Of a stretch of DNA of 64,000 nucleotides, positions 45,003 through 54,697 are shown piece by piece (position 1 is the first letter of the stretch; the number at the start of each line of letters is the position of its first letter). This DNA is from Methanoplanus limicola DSM 2279 (GTDB taxonomy: Archaea; Halobacteriota; Methanomicrobia; Methanomicrobiales; Methanomicrobiaceae): assembly GCF_000243255.1 (NCBI RefSeq), contig NZ_CM001436.1, positions 692 to 64,691 of the forward strand, written 5' to 3'. The notes beneath the pieces are model-generated. The model had not been told where the DNA came from and made no database searches. It worked only from the letters and a program-made list of their open reading frames with translations. The position numbers and the translations under genes are program-made.

Positions 45003-45965
45003 ATGCCGGAGAAGCGCCCTTCTGTATTGATTCTTGGTGCAGGGGCAGTTGGTTTATCCTTTGCGGCTGTATTATCAGCCCATTCTGAGGTCTCTGTCGT
45101 ATGCAGGGAAAAATATGCAAAAGCCATCTATGAGAAAGGGCTTGAACTTTCAGGGATATGGGGAGAGCATCTAATCAGAGAGATCATATGTTATACATCT
45201 CCTGATATGCCGGCAGGAAAAAATTATGACTATACCATAATCACTGCAAAAGGAACAGATACTGAAAATATCTGTAATGAATATGTTAAAGTTCTCAGAA
45301 ATACCACAGCAGTGAGCTTTCAGAACGGAATTGGCAATGAGGATATAATTCAAAGATACGCACCCCTCGTTATAGGCGGCACTGTCAGCACAAATTTTGG
45401 GTTTATATCTGACAGACATCTGATCATAAACAGCCAGAGTGACCCTGTAAAAGCAGGTATATATCCTGACAGTCACTGCAGCAGCAAAGAAGCAGATATA
45501 CTCACATCATTCATCACAATGTTTAGTAAATGCGGAATAGAGGTCATAGAATCGAAGGACATCAGATCAGAAATCTGGTCAAAATCACTGCTGAATGTTG
45601 CAGTAAATCCACTGGCTGCCATATTAAAAGCTCCGATTAAAAAGCTTGGAGATGATGATCTGAAAGAGACAATTTCCGGTCTGATTAATGAAACATTCCT
45701 TGTTGCAGAGGCTGAAGGAATAGATCTGCCATGGGAAAGTCCCGATTCATACGCCAGTTACCTGAGAAATTACCAGTTAAATGCATTCGGAGAAGTATAT
45801 CCTTCGATGTATTATGACATCATAAACGCAAAGAGAACAGAAATTGATCTTCTAAACGGATATATTGCAAAAACCGGCAGAAAATATGGCATAGAAACGC
45901 CTTATAATACCTGCATAACAAATCTGATACACTGTTTTGAAAAGAGCAGAAGAATTCTTTTTTAA
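45003..45965 (+). CDS. panE: 2-dehydropantoate 2-reductase
   Basis: Reduces ketopantoate to pantoate with NADPH, in coenzyme A synthesis. The 320 residues have the dinucleotide fold ILGAGAVGLSFAAVLS at the N-terminus, then ITAKGTDTENICNEY, and the conserved SFQNGIGNEDII. The catalytic Lys is probably in IWSKSLLNVAVNPLAAI, and AKRTEIDLLNGYI is the C-terminal signature. No Shine-Dalgarno site is evident before the ATG. Related short reductases occur, so specificity is not proved. Confidence 0.9.
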   Translation: MPEKRPSVLILGAGAVGLSFAAVLSAHSEVSVVCREKYAKAIYEKGLELSGIWGEHLIREIICYTSPDMPAGKNYDYTIITAKGTDTENICNEYVKVLRNTTAVSFQNGIGNEDIIQRYAPLVIGGTVSTNFGFISDRHLIINSQSDPVKAGIYPDSHCSSKEADILTSFITMFSKCGIEVIESKDIRSEIWSKSLLNVAVNPLAAILKAPIKKLGDDDLKETISGLINETFLVAEAEGIDLPWESPDSYASYLRNYQLNAFGEVYPSMYYDIINAKRTEIDLLNGYIAKTGRKYGIETPYNTCITNLIHCFEKSRRILF

Positions 45966-46052
45966 CATACTGTTACGGATATATGAGTCATAACCGGAAA
46001 ATACAGACAGGATCAGCACCGGATCCGGCATTGAAATATAAATTTTGAGGGA

Positions 46053-46265
46053 TTAATAATCATCCTCAAAATACCTGATTCCTAAAGGGGCATGCTTTTT
46101 TAATTCCATAAAAAAGTAGGTACCCATATCGGAATCAGAGTCCTTAATCGACTGGTTAATCGTTTTAATCAGCCAGTTTGGCAGACTCTCATCTTTATCA
46201 AGAGTGTTCATAACTGTCACAACCGCTTCATCAACATCAATTTTATTTTTCCATCTGTATCCCAT
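46053..46265 (-). CDS. Small conserved-looking protein
   Basis: A 70-residue soluble protein: MGYRWKNKIDVDEAVVTVMNTLDKDESLPNWLIKTINQ and an acidic C-terminus ending RYFEDDY. The start at 46265 follows AAGGGGGT. A longer version from 46451 would add 62 residues unlike protein. No Cys and no known family. It is flanked by large intergenic regions and stands alone. Confidence 0.55.
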   Translation of the reverse strand: MGYRWKNKIDVDEAVVTVMNTLDKDESLPNWLIKTINQSIKDSDSDMGTYFFMELKKHAPLGIRYFEDDY

Positions 46266-47046
46266 TGATAATACCCCCTTAGGGTTAAAACGATAATATA
46301 ACTGCATAATATTTAATACTGGTGACAGAATGTCAGTAAAATTGAGACACAGAAACACCAAGATTATCCGCATCAACATGAATTCAGCCATAAATCCGGA
46401 TAAATCAGTCAGAATACATAAATCATAGTGAATTGTCCGGGAATCACCCATAATTTGTAAATAAGAGATAATTCTGGCCTTTCGCCCATTTCAAAAGGCA
46501 AATGATCAAATTGAACCTTAAATAATCAGATTTGGGATTATATTATAAATTAAGGCCATATGTGCCAGATTGTAGATGGAATTATTATTCATGAGAGAGT
46601 AAGATGATATTCTGGTTTTACTCCTCACCTCTGGAAATCTGAGATGTTTTTTGGGTGAAATGTGTGGCAAATTAGGACATTTGTATTAATCTCTGATTTA
46701 GGATATCGGATCAGCGAAAGGGCAGTAATTGTCAGAAAATCAAATCACCCTACAAATATAATAACCAACACATTATGATGTCAGCACAGAGAGAAAACAC
46801 AGGCTGAAAAAGGCAGGAATGAACCCCAATCACCCAATAAACAGACATTATGATCATGACCAGCATTCAGGCCCTTAAACAGACCAAAATCCAATATAAC
46901 CGCAGGATTACACCGAAATAGAAGCACACAGGAAGGCCTGAAATCCACAGATACTTTACACTGCCGGCACTATGAAAAACGGTCCTGCGTGAAGATATAA
47001 AGGTTACACATAAAGGCGAATTTGACCCAAAATCATCCAGACACAG
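46266..47046. other. Long intergenic region, no gene supported
   Basis: About 780 bp of AT-rich DNA. It contains a perfect GCCTTT/AAAGGC hairpin (46477-46482 and 46494-46499) upstream of the small protein and an ACATTATGAT repeat at 46770-46779 and 46845-46854. The plus-strand reading at 46857-46976 contains stops and resembles nothing. It may hold decayed insertion material, but no terminal repeats are visible. Confidence 0.4.
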
Positions 47047-48129
47047 TCATTTATGCTCATGACGGTGATGAATATCAGGAGTGTGATGGTGATCATGGCA
47101 CAGTTTCCCATGCTCATGAAGATGCGAATGATCACCAGAGGGTGACAAGGGAGGGTCATCAGGACTGTGCTCATGATCATGATGGAGATCATCATGCCTG
47201 TGCCTGTGCTCATGAATTTCTGCACAATGGGTGTGAGGATGGGAATGCTTCTCTGTCAAAAGAAGGTATGCTCCGGCTGCCATCACCGGAAGTGAGATGT
47301 AAAACATCTGACCCGGTATTTCGGTGAAGAGCAGAAATGAACCAGCCACCCCAAAAAACGGCGATACAGCAAGAAGAGCACCGGTTCTTGAAGTGCCTAT
47401 GCCCCTTAAGGCCAGCAGAAAAAGCACGCTTGTAAGGCCACCATAACTGAGGAAACCAAAAACAAGTGCTGCCACAATATCAGTCGTCCCGGGCATAGGC
47501 TCGCCGATAGCAATTGCAATCATAAAGGATATAATTCCGGCTAAAACACCCTTTGCCGCTACGATCGGAATTGGATCTTTAGAAGAAATAACCCTTGAAA
47601 AATTATTGTCGCATGCCCAGAAAGTACAGGCAAGGAGGATTCCGAATGTAGCCAGCGAAAAACCGAAGGCGGACTCCGGATCATAGGAGAGGAGAATACA
47701 TGAGAATGTTATAAGGCCGAGCGCTGCCCAGATCCTTTTGCCCACCGCTTCCCTGAAGAGAAAAACGGCTACCATAGTCGTGGCAACGGACTCAAAGTTA
47801 AGAAGAAGGGCCGCTGTTGCTGCAGGTGTGGCATCAAGGCTGAACATCAGAGTAACAGGTGCAAGGACACCACCGAATACTGTAACTGCAATTACCCACG
47901 GGTAATCCTCCCGTTTAAGAGCAGCCTCCTTAACATGCCTCTTCTTTCCGGCAAGGCGGCAGATCAGGAGATATAGATAAAGACCGATACCACTCCCCAT
48001 GTAAAGATAAGCGGCAAGAATTGCAGGGCTTATATTCTCAAGCAGGACCTTCGCAACCGGAGCACACCCGCCAAAGAGCACGGCCGCCATAAAAGCATAA
48101 AAAAGTGATAACTGATGTCCGGATTTCAT
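47047..48129 (-). CDS. EamA/DMT-family transporter with His-rich C-terminal tail
   Basis: A 360-residue, ten-helix drug/metabolite transporter of the EamA type, with two homologous five-helix halves (LFGGCAPVAKVLL in the first, GTSRTGALLAVSPFFGV in the second). After the last helix (about 290) comes a 66-residue cytoplasmic tail that holds 24 His residues, with many Asp and Glu residues and HxH repeats, plus two Cys. Such tails bind Ni, Zn or Cu, so metal transport or metal-dependent gating is inferred. No metal regulator or partner gene is adjacent. Confidence 0.9.
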   Translation of the reverse strand: MKSGHQLSLFYAFMAAVLFGGCAPVAKVLLENISPAILAAYLYMGSGIGLYLYLLICRLAGKKRHVKEAALKREDYPWVIAVTVFGGVLAPVTLMFSLDATPAATAALLLNFESVATTMVAVFLFREAVGKRIWAALGLITFSCILLSYDPESAFGFSLATFGILLACTFWACDNNFSRVISSKDPIPIVAAKGVLAGIISFMIAIAIGEPMPGTTDIVAALVFGFLSYGGLTSVLFLLALRGIGTSRTGALLAVSPFFGVAGSFLLFTEIPGQMFYISLPVMAAGAYLLLTEKHSHPHTHCAEIHEHRHRHDDLHHDHEHSPDDPPLSPSGDHSHLHEHGKLCHDHHHTPDIHHRHEHK

Positions 48130-48366
48130 ATTAAAAACTTCATTATTATCCAGGAATATCTCATGCCGGAAGATTTAGTCATAATCAGATCCTTAAAGCC
48201 GTTACATATTGATGAGAAAAGAGGATATAAGTTTAGATCCTGATTCTTTCAGGATTATATTTTAGTCCGGAACAGAAATAGCAAACGGACAGTAAATATC
48301 TACCCCCTCAACTCCTCCACATCAGCACAGGCGTTTGTGGGGCCGGGCGGTCCGGTAACAGCCTGT
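48130..48366. other. Intergenic region, start of GC-rich segment
   Basis: From about 48300 the base composition changes to GC-rich, continuing through the hydrolase gene. No gene is supported in this gap. Confidence 0.4.
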
Positions 48367-49731
48367 CTATCCGTCCATTCCCATCGTATCATCAAGCCAG
48401 TCGAACTTGGCGCCAAAAGACTGTGCAAATGCTCCGAGCTGGCAGTGCGACCCGGCACCGTACTCGTCGGAGAAGACCATGAGTTTACGTTCACAGGTGA
48501 GGTTGTCGTAGAGTGCCTGTGCCTGCACCCCGTCCGGATCGAAGTGGTCAGCCGCACCGGCACAGACCAGCGTTGGGCACTGTATCTTTCCGGCAGTTCC
48601 TACAAGTGAAAAATCCATCCATTTCGCCCAGAACTGTGCCGGAGAGCCGGCACTGAAGACGAACATACCATTCTCGTTCAGCCAGCGGGTGCCGGTATCG
48701 TCTGCCATTGCTTTTCGGATAGCGTCGTTGAACTCAGCAGGATCCGTCCGCAGCCATTCCCTCAGGTCTTCTTTGGTCATGTTCGCAGCCGCTCCCCCGC
48801 CCTCCTGCAGGTTCCGCAGGAGATTCTCTCCGACGTCGTAGGTGCCCGGGTCCGTGACCAGCGCTGCAATCCCCGGCTCATATGCAGCACCGCGGGGTGC
48901 GAGGTAGCCCCCAAGGGAAATTCCCCAGAGCGCAATACGGTCTTCATCGACTTCCGGCCGGCTCACCGCATAGTCCACAACAGGTTTAATAACATTCTCC
49001 CAGTCGGAACGGAATGGAATATTCTGAACCCGTATCACTTCGCCCTGGCCCGGCCCTTCGAATGTCAGGACATTGTATCCGCGTTTTACCCCTTCCACTG
49101 CATATGGATGAAGTTCTTCCTGGCAACCGTCAAAGCCGGTCTGGACGATGAGGAGCGTACGTGATTTCCCGGAATTATCGACCATATAGAAGTAACCCGG
49201 CAGCGTTGTATTCTCATAAGGTATGCTGACAATCTCGTACGGGACAGCATCGAGTGCAAGTGCATCGCAGAATGTTTCCCGGCTCTTTCCCCAGGTCTCA
49301 ACGATGCGGGGATCTGTGGAATTACCATGCAGGAAGAACTCGGCTGTGCGGTAATACGTTGCAGCCCGGTAGTATGCTTCCATTGCGGTACGCCTGTGCC
49401 CGGCTGCGAGGCTCTTGTCACCCGCAGTCCTGAAGGTGTCTGCGGTATTTTTCCATTCGCTGTACCAACTCTCAAAGTCTCCTTCTTTGATCCGGGACGC
49501 AGTGGCAAGGCACTCACCGATATCAGCCTCTCCCGAATACGAGGCGCCAACTGTCCTCAGGAACTGGAAAGAAAATTCCTGATCTTTAAATACTGCCGGA
49601 GGAGATTCCACCACATTGACGGCAGATGAAGCCGGAGATTGCTGAACAGGGCTGATACAGCCTGCTGAAACTGTCAAAATAATTATGAGCAGGAGGGTGA
49701 TCGTGAATATACAGGTAATCCCGGGTTTCAT
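48367..49731 (-). CDS. Exported lipoprotein alpha/beta-hydrolase
   Basis: A 454-residue secreted hydrolase. A signal peptide ends in the lipobox SAGC (about 21-24). The helical segment (about 60-150) precedes an alpha/beta-hydrolase domain. The nucleophile Ser is in LWGISLGGYLAPRG, the Asp is probably in VCAGAADHFDPDG, and the His in GAGSHCQLGAF. TFEGPGQGEV is the usual oxyanion-side motif of DUF1100/FrsA-like proteins. The gene is clearly richer in G and C than its neighbours, suggesting horizontal acquisition. Substrate unknown. Confidence 0.88.
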   Translation of the reverse strand: MKPGITCIFTITLLLIIILTVSAGCISPVQQSPASSAVNVVESPPAVFKDQEFSFQFLRTVGASYSGEADIGECLATASRIKEGDFESWYSEWKNTADTFRTAGDKSLAAGHRRTAMEAYYRAATYYRTAEFFLHGNSTDPRIVETWGKSRETFCDALALDAVPYEIVSIPYENTTLPGYFYMVDNSGKSRTLLIVQTGFDGCQEELHPYAVEGVKRGYNVLTFEGPGQGEVIRVQNIPFRSDWENVIKPVVDYAVSRPEVDEDRIALWGISLGGYLAPRGAAYEPGIAALVTDPGTYDVGENLLRNLQEGGGAAANMTKEDLREWLRTDPAEFNDAIRKAMADDTGTRWLNENGMFVFSAGSPAQFWAKWMDFSLVGTAGKIQCPTLVCAGAADHFDPDGVQAQALYDNLTCERKLMVFSDEYGAGSHCQLGAFAQSFGAKFDWLDDTMGMDG

Positions 49732-49988
49732 AATTGACCATGGAATGATAGCATAACATTGATGATAACAGTTACGAAAATTCTGGCTCTGTAGAAAACC
49801 TGACTTTATCAGAGGGTTGCATTATGAACCTGAGTTACTGTACTACCGGCATTTAGACCTCTGTTTCCCAGAAGAACCTCAGCAGGGCCTGAAAATCAGT
49901 AAAAGAAATCACTCATGAAGCGCCACACAAAAATATTTATCCCCATACGGTAATTACAGGTCTGATTTGACCACAGGGGGGCATAATT

Positions 49989-51488
49989 ATGAGATATTCG
50001 GGAATATGTGCTTTAATCATTATAATGACAGCTTTATCAGCAGCTATATGCGGATGCACAGCAGAAGATTCTTCTTCGGCACCAATAGCAACGGAAAAAT
50101 CTGTTTCTGAATCCGACCTGCGTATAATGACCGAAGAATTTCCGCCTTTCAGCTATATGGAGAAAAACGGCGGGATCACAGGACAGTCAACTGAAATAGT
50201 GGAAGAAATATTATCAAGGCTCAACAAGAAAGCAGCAATAGAACTCCTATCCTGGTCAAAAGGCTATAATGCAGCACTGACAGAACCAAATGCCGTATTA
50301 TACTCAATGGGAATTAATGAAGAGAGGAGACCGCTTTTCAAATGGGCAGGCCCGATTGGATCATTTGATTACGTGCTTTACGCAAAGTCAGGCTCCGGAA
50401 TTGAGATAAACAGCCTGGATGCCGCAAAAAAAGCAGGCAAAATCGGGGTTGTAAAGGATGACGCCCGCCAGCAGTTCCTTTCAGACAGTGATTTCCAAAA
50501 CCTTGCCATTCTTGCAGATGACGAAACCTGTATTAAAGAGCTAATGAAAGGAGAAATTGATCTCTGGTTTGGGAGCAGTCAGAACGCCGAATATCTCGCA
50601 GAAAAAGCAGGATATTCATCAGGGGATATTATTCCGGTATATCCGGTCAGGAGCAATGAACTCTATATTGCATTTAACCCGGAAATTCCGGAAGATACCG
50701 TTGAAAAATGGCAGAACGCCATTAATTCTATGAAAGCAGACGGGACATATGACGCGATTCTTGATAAATATGGCAATGTTGGAGAATATCCGGTCAAATC
50801 TCCGGATATAATAAGTTCAGAGACTGATCCAACACTTACTGCCGTAATTTCAGTAACAGAAGGTCAGATAAAAAGCATTCTTCGCCCCTTTGAAGTGCTC
50901 GCTATGACTGATGAAGTCCGCTCAGGAGAATGGGAGAAGATTAAACCTCTGTTAATAACTCTTGAAGAGAAAGAACCGGATGCCAGACTGTGGTATGCCA
51001 ATACCGACGGCTCATATTACACTGTTGTGGATGACCTTGCAGATTCAAACCTTAAGGAGAGATCATATTTCCCGGTTGTGCTATCCGGAGAAGAGTCAGT
51101 AGGGACAGTCGTAATTAGTCACTCCACCGGAAAAAATGCCGCTATTGTTGCTGTACCTGTAATTTTGAACGGAGAAGTGACCGGTATCCTGGGGGCATCG
51201 GTATATGCTGACAGCGTAGCTGAAACACTCAATGAAAAACTTCCTGCTTCAGCAGTCTATTATGCAATAGACAATGAAGGTAAATTCGCACTAAGTTCAG
51301 GGAAAGGAGAGATTTTACAGAGCATATCACAGATAACCGAAAATAATTCCTTTGAAAGAGCGGTTGATAAAATGCTTTCAGAAGAGAGCGGAACTGTGGA
51401 ATATGAGAAAGATGGCAGAATGTGGACCGCCATATTCAGGAGATCACAGCTTACAGGATGGCATTTTGCAGTTGCAAAAGTCAAATGA
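49989..51488 (+). CDS. Extracellular solute-binding (family 3) and Cache-like fusion lipoprotein
   Basis: A 499-residue exported protein. The signal ends in the lipobox AICGC. A family 3 solute-binding domain (about 42-265) begins LRIMTEEFPPFSYME and has GKIGVVKDDARQQFL. The second part (about 285-499) looks like a Cache sensor domain: RLWYANTDGSYYTVVDD and VPVILNGEVTGILGASVYAD. There is no membrane-spanning kinase or chemoreceptor part, so it may work with a separate receptor, or bind ligand for uptake. No ABC transporter genes are nearby. TTTATCC-like sequences precede the start. Confidence 0.8.
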   Translation: MRYSGICALIIIMTALSAAICGCTAEDSSSAPIATEKSVSESDLRIMTEEFPPFSYMEKNGGITGQSTEIVEEILSRLNKKAAIELLSWSKGYNAALTEPNAVLYSMGINEERRPLFKWAGPIGSFDYVLYAKSGSGIEINSLDAAKKAGKIGVVKDDARQQFLSDSDFQNLAILADDETCIKELMKGEIDLWFGSSQNAEYLAEKAGYSSGDIIPVYPVRSNELYIAFNPEIPEDTVEKWQNAINSMKADGTYDAILDKYGNVGEYPVKSPDIISSETDPTLTAVISVTEGQIKSILRPFEVLAMTDEVRSGEWEKIKPLLITLEEKEPDARLWYANTDGSYYTVVDDLADSNLKERSYFPVVLSGEESVGTVVISHSTGKNAAIVAVPVILNGEVTGILGASVYADSVAETLNEKLPASAVYYAIDNEGKFALSSGKGEILQSISQITENNSFERAVDKMLSEESGTVEYEKDGRMWTAIFRRSQLTGWHFAVAKVK

Positions 51489-51609
51489 TATGAAGAACGG
51501 GCATTATTGTATCCCAAAAATTATAATAACTCAGATATGAGAGAACAAATGGGATTTTAGAGGAGAAATCCTTCCAAAATCCGGACCCGGATTATTTCAG
51601 GCAGTAAGA

Positions 51610-52083
51610 TTAACCTGAAATTAATTTAACTTTTTCAAGAACGGCTTCAGCATGCCCTTTTACTCTAACCTTACGCCAGATATTTCTGATTTTTCCTTCC
51701 GGATCTATCAGGAAAGTGCTTCTCTCAACACCCAGAAATGAGTTGCCAAACATCTTCTTCTGCTTCCAGACACCATATTTTTCAAGCACTTCATGCCCGG
51801 GATCAGAAAGCAGCAGAATGGAAAGCGAATGCTTCTCAGCAAATTTCCTGTGACTCTCGCAGGAATCGGGACTGATTCCAACAATAACCGTATTAAGTGA
51901 ACGGAATTCATCCTCCATAGCCGTAAATGTCTCAGCTTCCATTGAACAGCCGGGTGTGTTGTCCTTCGGATAGAAATATAAGACCACCCACTTTCCCTTA
52001 AATACAGGCAGGCAGACTTCCATCTCCTTCATATCCTTCAGACAGAATTCGGGAGCATTATCACCATCTTTCAAATCAGCCAT
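51610..52083 (-). CDS. bcp: Peroxiredoxin, Bcp type
   Basis: A 157-residue thiol peroxidase that reduces hydrogen and organic peroxides. The N-terminus GDNAPEFCLKD is followed by YFYPKDNTPGCSMEA with the peroxidatic Cys46, and a possible resolving Cys in SPDSCESHRKF. The remaining family motifs, FGNSFLGVERSTFLIDPEGKI, are intact. It is cytoplasmic. It is divergent from the PAS gene at 52479, with a 395-bp region between. Confidence 0.93.
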   Translation of the reverse strand: MADLKDGDNAPEFCLKDMKEMEVCLPVFKGKWVVLYFYPKDNTPGCSMEAETFTAMEDEFRSLNTVIVGISPDSCESHRKFAEKHSLSILLLSDPGHEVLEKYGVWKQKKMFGNSFLGVERSTFLIDPEGKIRNIWRKVRVKGHAEAVLEKVKLISG

Positions 52084-52478
52084 AATTTATAACACCTGAT
52101 TAGCAGGGTTGTCTTCAGAGGATATAATATTTAGCAGGAATTTTTAGAATTGATAAAATTTCCGGAACAAAATAACATTACTGCCAAATCTGAATCATTC
52201 CTGACCTGACTGACCGCATTATGCTTTGGATCAGATATGAAATACACAGTATAGCCGGAATATACGGGTAGATATTCTATATAACCATATTGTGAAAACC
52301 TCAAATAAACATAAAATTAATTGTAAAACAGTACATCTGTCACCCCATAAATAGTCAGAATAATGAATTTATCCGGATAAATATGAGCCTGAAAATCACA
52401 GACTCTCCGGTAAATAAGAAAAATTATGACACAACAGAGACATTCTGAGATTCACAGAATAACCCGGGAGAAACTGCA
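52084..52478. promoter_or_regulatory. Divergent region between bcp and PAS gene with 14-bp palindrome
   Basis: No gene. An exact 14-bp palindrome TTTATCCGGATAAA (52368-52381) lies about 100 bp upstream of the PAS gene. GGGAG precedes its ATG. Several TATA-like sequences read both ways, for example GATATAATATTTA near bcp. Confidence 0.45.
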
Positions 52479-53909
52479 ATGAACAGACAGAACTATTTCA
52501 CATCGGAAAACAGCCTGATGAAGGATATAATAGATAAATCCCCATACAAATTTATAATTACAGATAAATCCGGAAAAATAATCTATCTAAATAAAAAGGC
52601 AGAAAATATCTCCGGAATGACCCTTAATCAACCCTTCAGGCTCGAAGAAATTAGATTGCCAACCGGAAAAAAGGTCAGTGACTTTGAAGAACTCCGTCTG
52701 ATGCTTGAAAAATGGAATGAAGAACCGGTTAGAAGCAGAGGTGAAAGCAGCAGTAATGACGATACATTCTCCTTTGAATCCTGGTTTAAACACGAAAATA
52801 AAGGGAATTATCCTGTTAAAATAACTGCAAAAATACTTAAAGAAAGTAAAATCTCATCCGAATGTCAGGGCTGCATCTGTTTTTATGCAGAAGACATCTC
52901 CGGCAGAAAAAAGACGGAAGAAGCACTGTTAAAATCCGAGAAGGATAAAACAACAATATTAAACGCCATACATGAAAACCTTGTATATTATAATACAGAT
53001 TTTGAAATTATCTGGGCAAATCAGGATCCTGCCGACTCCCTGGGGATGAAACCGGAGGACCTCACAGGAAAAGTCTGCTACAGACTGTGGTACAACAGGG
53101 ACAGCCCCTGTGAAAACTGTACTGTCAAAAAAGCGATCGAAAGCAAAGAACCGGTCATTGAGGAGAAACTCAATTATAATAAAACTGATGTAAAAGTCCT
53201 TGCATACCCTGTATTTGACGACAATGGTGAAGTGATAGGGGCAGTTGAGTCGTCACTTAACATAACAAAGAGAAAAAATGCTGAAAAAGCTCTACAAATA
53301 AGTGAAATGGAGTATAAAGAACTCTTTTCAACAATGACAAACGGATTTGTACTCCATGAGCTGATAACAGATGATAATGGTGAACCTGCGGACTACAGAT
53401 TTCTCAAAGTGAATAAAGCCTTTGAAAATATGACGGGACTTTCAGCTGAGCAGATCAAAGGCAGAACAATGCTTGAAATATTCCCGGATTCAGGGAAATA
53501 CCTGATAAAAAGATACGGCAGAGTAGCTCTGACCGGAATTCCGGATGAGTTCGACAATTATAATCCATATTTGAACAGATATTACCATGTCTATTCATAC
53601 TGCCCGAAAATCGGTCAGTTTGCTGCAATATTTACTGAAATTACCGAGCTGATGGAGCTTAAAAAGCAGCAGAAAAACAGTCTGGAACAGATTGAAAAAA
53701 ATCTTGAGGACCTGGCGATACTGAACGATGAGATCAGAAATCCCCTTCAGGCAATTATCGGTTACGTTACACTTGAAGAGAGAGAATATACTGACAGAAT
53801 TCTTTCACAGGCAAAAGTTATAGACAGACTTGTAAACCGGCTTGACAAAGGATGGCTCGAATCTGAAAAGATCAGAGACTTTCTGAGAAAGCATTACAGC
53901 TTCAGTTAA
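52479..53909 (+). CDS. Triple-PAS protein with degenerate kinase-like end
   Basis: A 476-residue cytoplasmic protein. Three PAS domains lie at about 15-135, 140-265 and 270-390; the middle one has CYRLWYNRDSPCENC, a Cys-rich loop that could bind a cofactor. The C-terminal 70 residues resemble a HisKA helix pair (LEDLAILNDEIRNPLQAIIGYVTLE), but the acceptor His position is occupied by Asn-Asp-Glu and there is no ATPase domain. It probably signals by protein contact, not phosphorylation. No response regulator is adjacent. Confidence 0.87.
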   Translation: MNRQNYFTSENSLMKDIIDKSPYKFIITDKSGKIIYLNKKAENISGMTLNQPFRLEEIRLPTGKKVSDFEELRLMLEKWNEEPVRSRGESSSNDDTFSFESWFKHENKGNYPVKITAKILKESKISSECQGCICFYAEDISGRKKTEEALLKSEKDKTTILNAIHENLVYYNTDFEIIWANQDPADSLGMKPEDLTGKVCYRLWYNRDSPCENCTVKKAIESKEPVIEEKLNYNKTDVKVLAYPVFDDNGEVIGAVESSLNITKRKNAEKALQISEMEYKELFSTMTNGFVLHELITDDNGEPADYRFLKVNKAFENMTGLSAEQIKGRTMLEIFPDSGKYLIKRYGRVALTGIPDEFDNYNPYLNRYYHVYSYCPKIGQFAAIFTEITELMELKKQQKNSLEQIEKNLEDLAILNDEIRNPLQAIIGYVTLEEREYTDRILSQAKVIDRLVNRLDKGWLESEKIRDFLRKHYSFS

Positions 53910-53974
53910 CCTCACAGCCCGTATATCACGGTTTCTGATGAAACACTATAAATATCGCCCGATATGAGAAAAAA

Positions 53975-54517
53975 TTATACTCTTTTAAGCCAGTTTCCAA
54001 CAATTCTCCACTCATCAAGTTTATCTTCAAACGAAAACAGAGCATTTGCAGGACTTGTAGATGGTAAAATCCTGACAGTAAGATCATCACGTGAAAGAAT
54101 ATCTTTCTGTGTCCTGTAAAACCACCTTCCTGCACCTGTTTTACCATTAAGGGCAATATATTTCACAGAAGGATTTTCTTCAAGAAATCCGGATATGTTA
54201 TTTGGCACAGCAGATGATATCCTGCTGTCACTGCTCTTCTCCCTGCTGCATCCGTATAAGACATCCCATAAAGCAATACGCTCTGATATGATAGCCTTAA
54301 TTCTTTCATCATAAGACAATGATGAATCAATGCCAAGAATCTCCTCCATTAACTTCCAGAAATGGTTTCTCCGGTTACCATAATATTCACATACCTGAAG
54401 TGACACATCGCCCGGATAACTTCCAAGAATAAGGATAAGCGGATCACTTCCGGATACAGGTGCAAGCCCGCCGGAGTGTATAGTATTGCAGACTGGTGCG
54501 GAGTTATCAGATGCCAT
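53975..54517 (-). CDS. Hypoxanthine-DNA glycosylase-like (UDG superfamily)
   Basis: A 180-residue protein of the HDG branch of the uracil-DNA glycosylase superfamily, which excises deaminated adenine (hypoxanthine) from DNA. It has LILGSYPGDVSLQVCEYYGNRRNHFWKLM (motif 1 and the NHFW helix), IALWDVLYGCSREKSSDS, and motif 2 LPSTSPANALFSF. The usual Asn of this family is in RRNHFW. It is divergent from uvrA, separated by 254 bp, in a repair neighbourhood. The real substrate is not proved. Confidence 0.85.
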   Translation of the reverse strand: MASDNSAPVCNTIHSGGLAPVSGSDPLILILGSYPGDVSLQVCEYYGNRRNHFWKLMEEILGIDSSLSYDERIKAIISERIALWDVLYGCSREKSSDSRISSAVPNNISGFLEENPSVKYIALNGKTGAGRWFYRTQKDILSRDDLTVRILPSTSPANALFSFEDKLDEWRIVGNWLKRV

Positions 54518-54697
54518 AATTAAAAACCTGTGATTATTTGTATCTCCCGGAAAAATATCTCATTATCTTTCAGGGCATAAACAGAAATATCATCTTTATC
54601 AACACAGCATAATACAACTCAGAAGAGAACCAAAATTAATCCCTGAGCAGTTCTAAACCCAATATATGCCGCAATCGAAATATTATATAAGATATAC

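Noticed and set aside
47022-47327. His-rich plus-strand frame opposite the transporter tail
   Set aside because: It is the antisense of CAT/ATG-rich His codons of the real tail.
48300-48563. 87-codon minus-strand frame at the left end of the GC-rich segment
   Set aside because: Overlaps the hydrolase gene in another frame; long frames are expected in GC-rich DNA.
49989-51488. Phosphate-binding PstS for the pst operon
   Set aside because: The domain is family 3 solute-binding, not PstS-like, and is 14 kb away.
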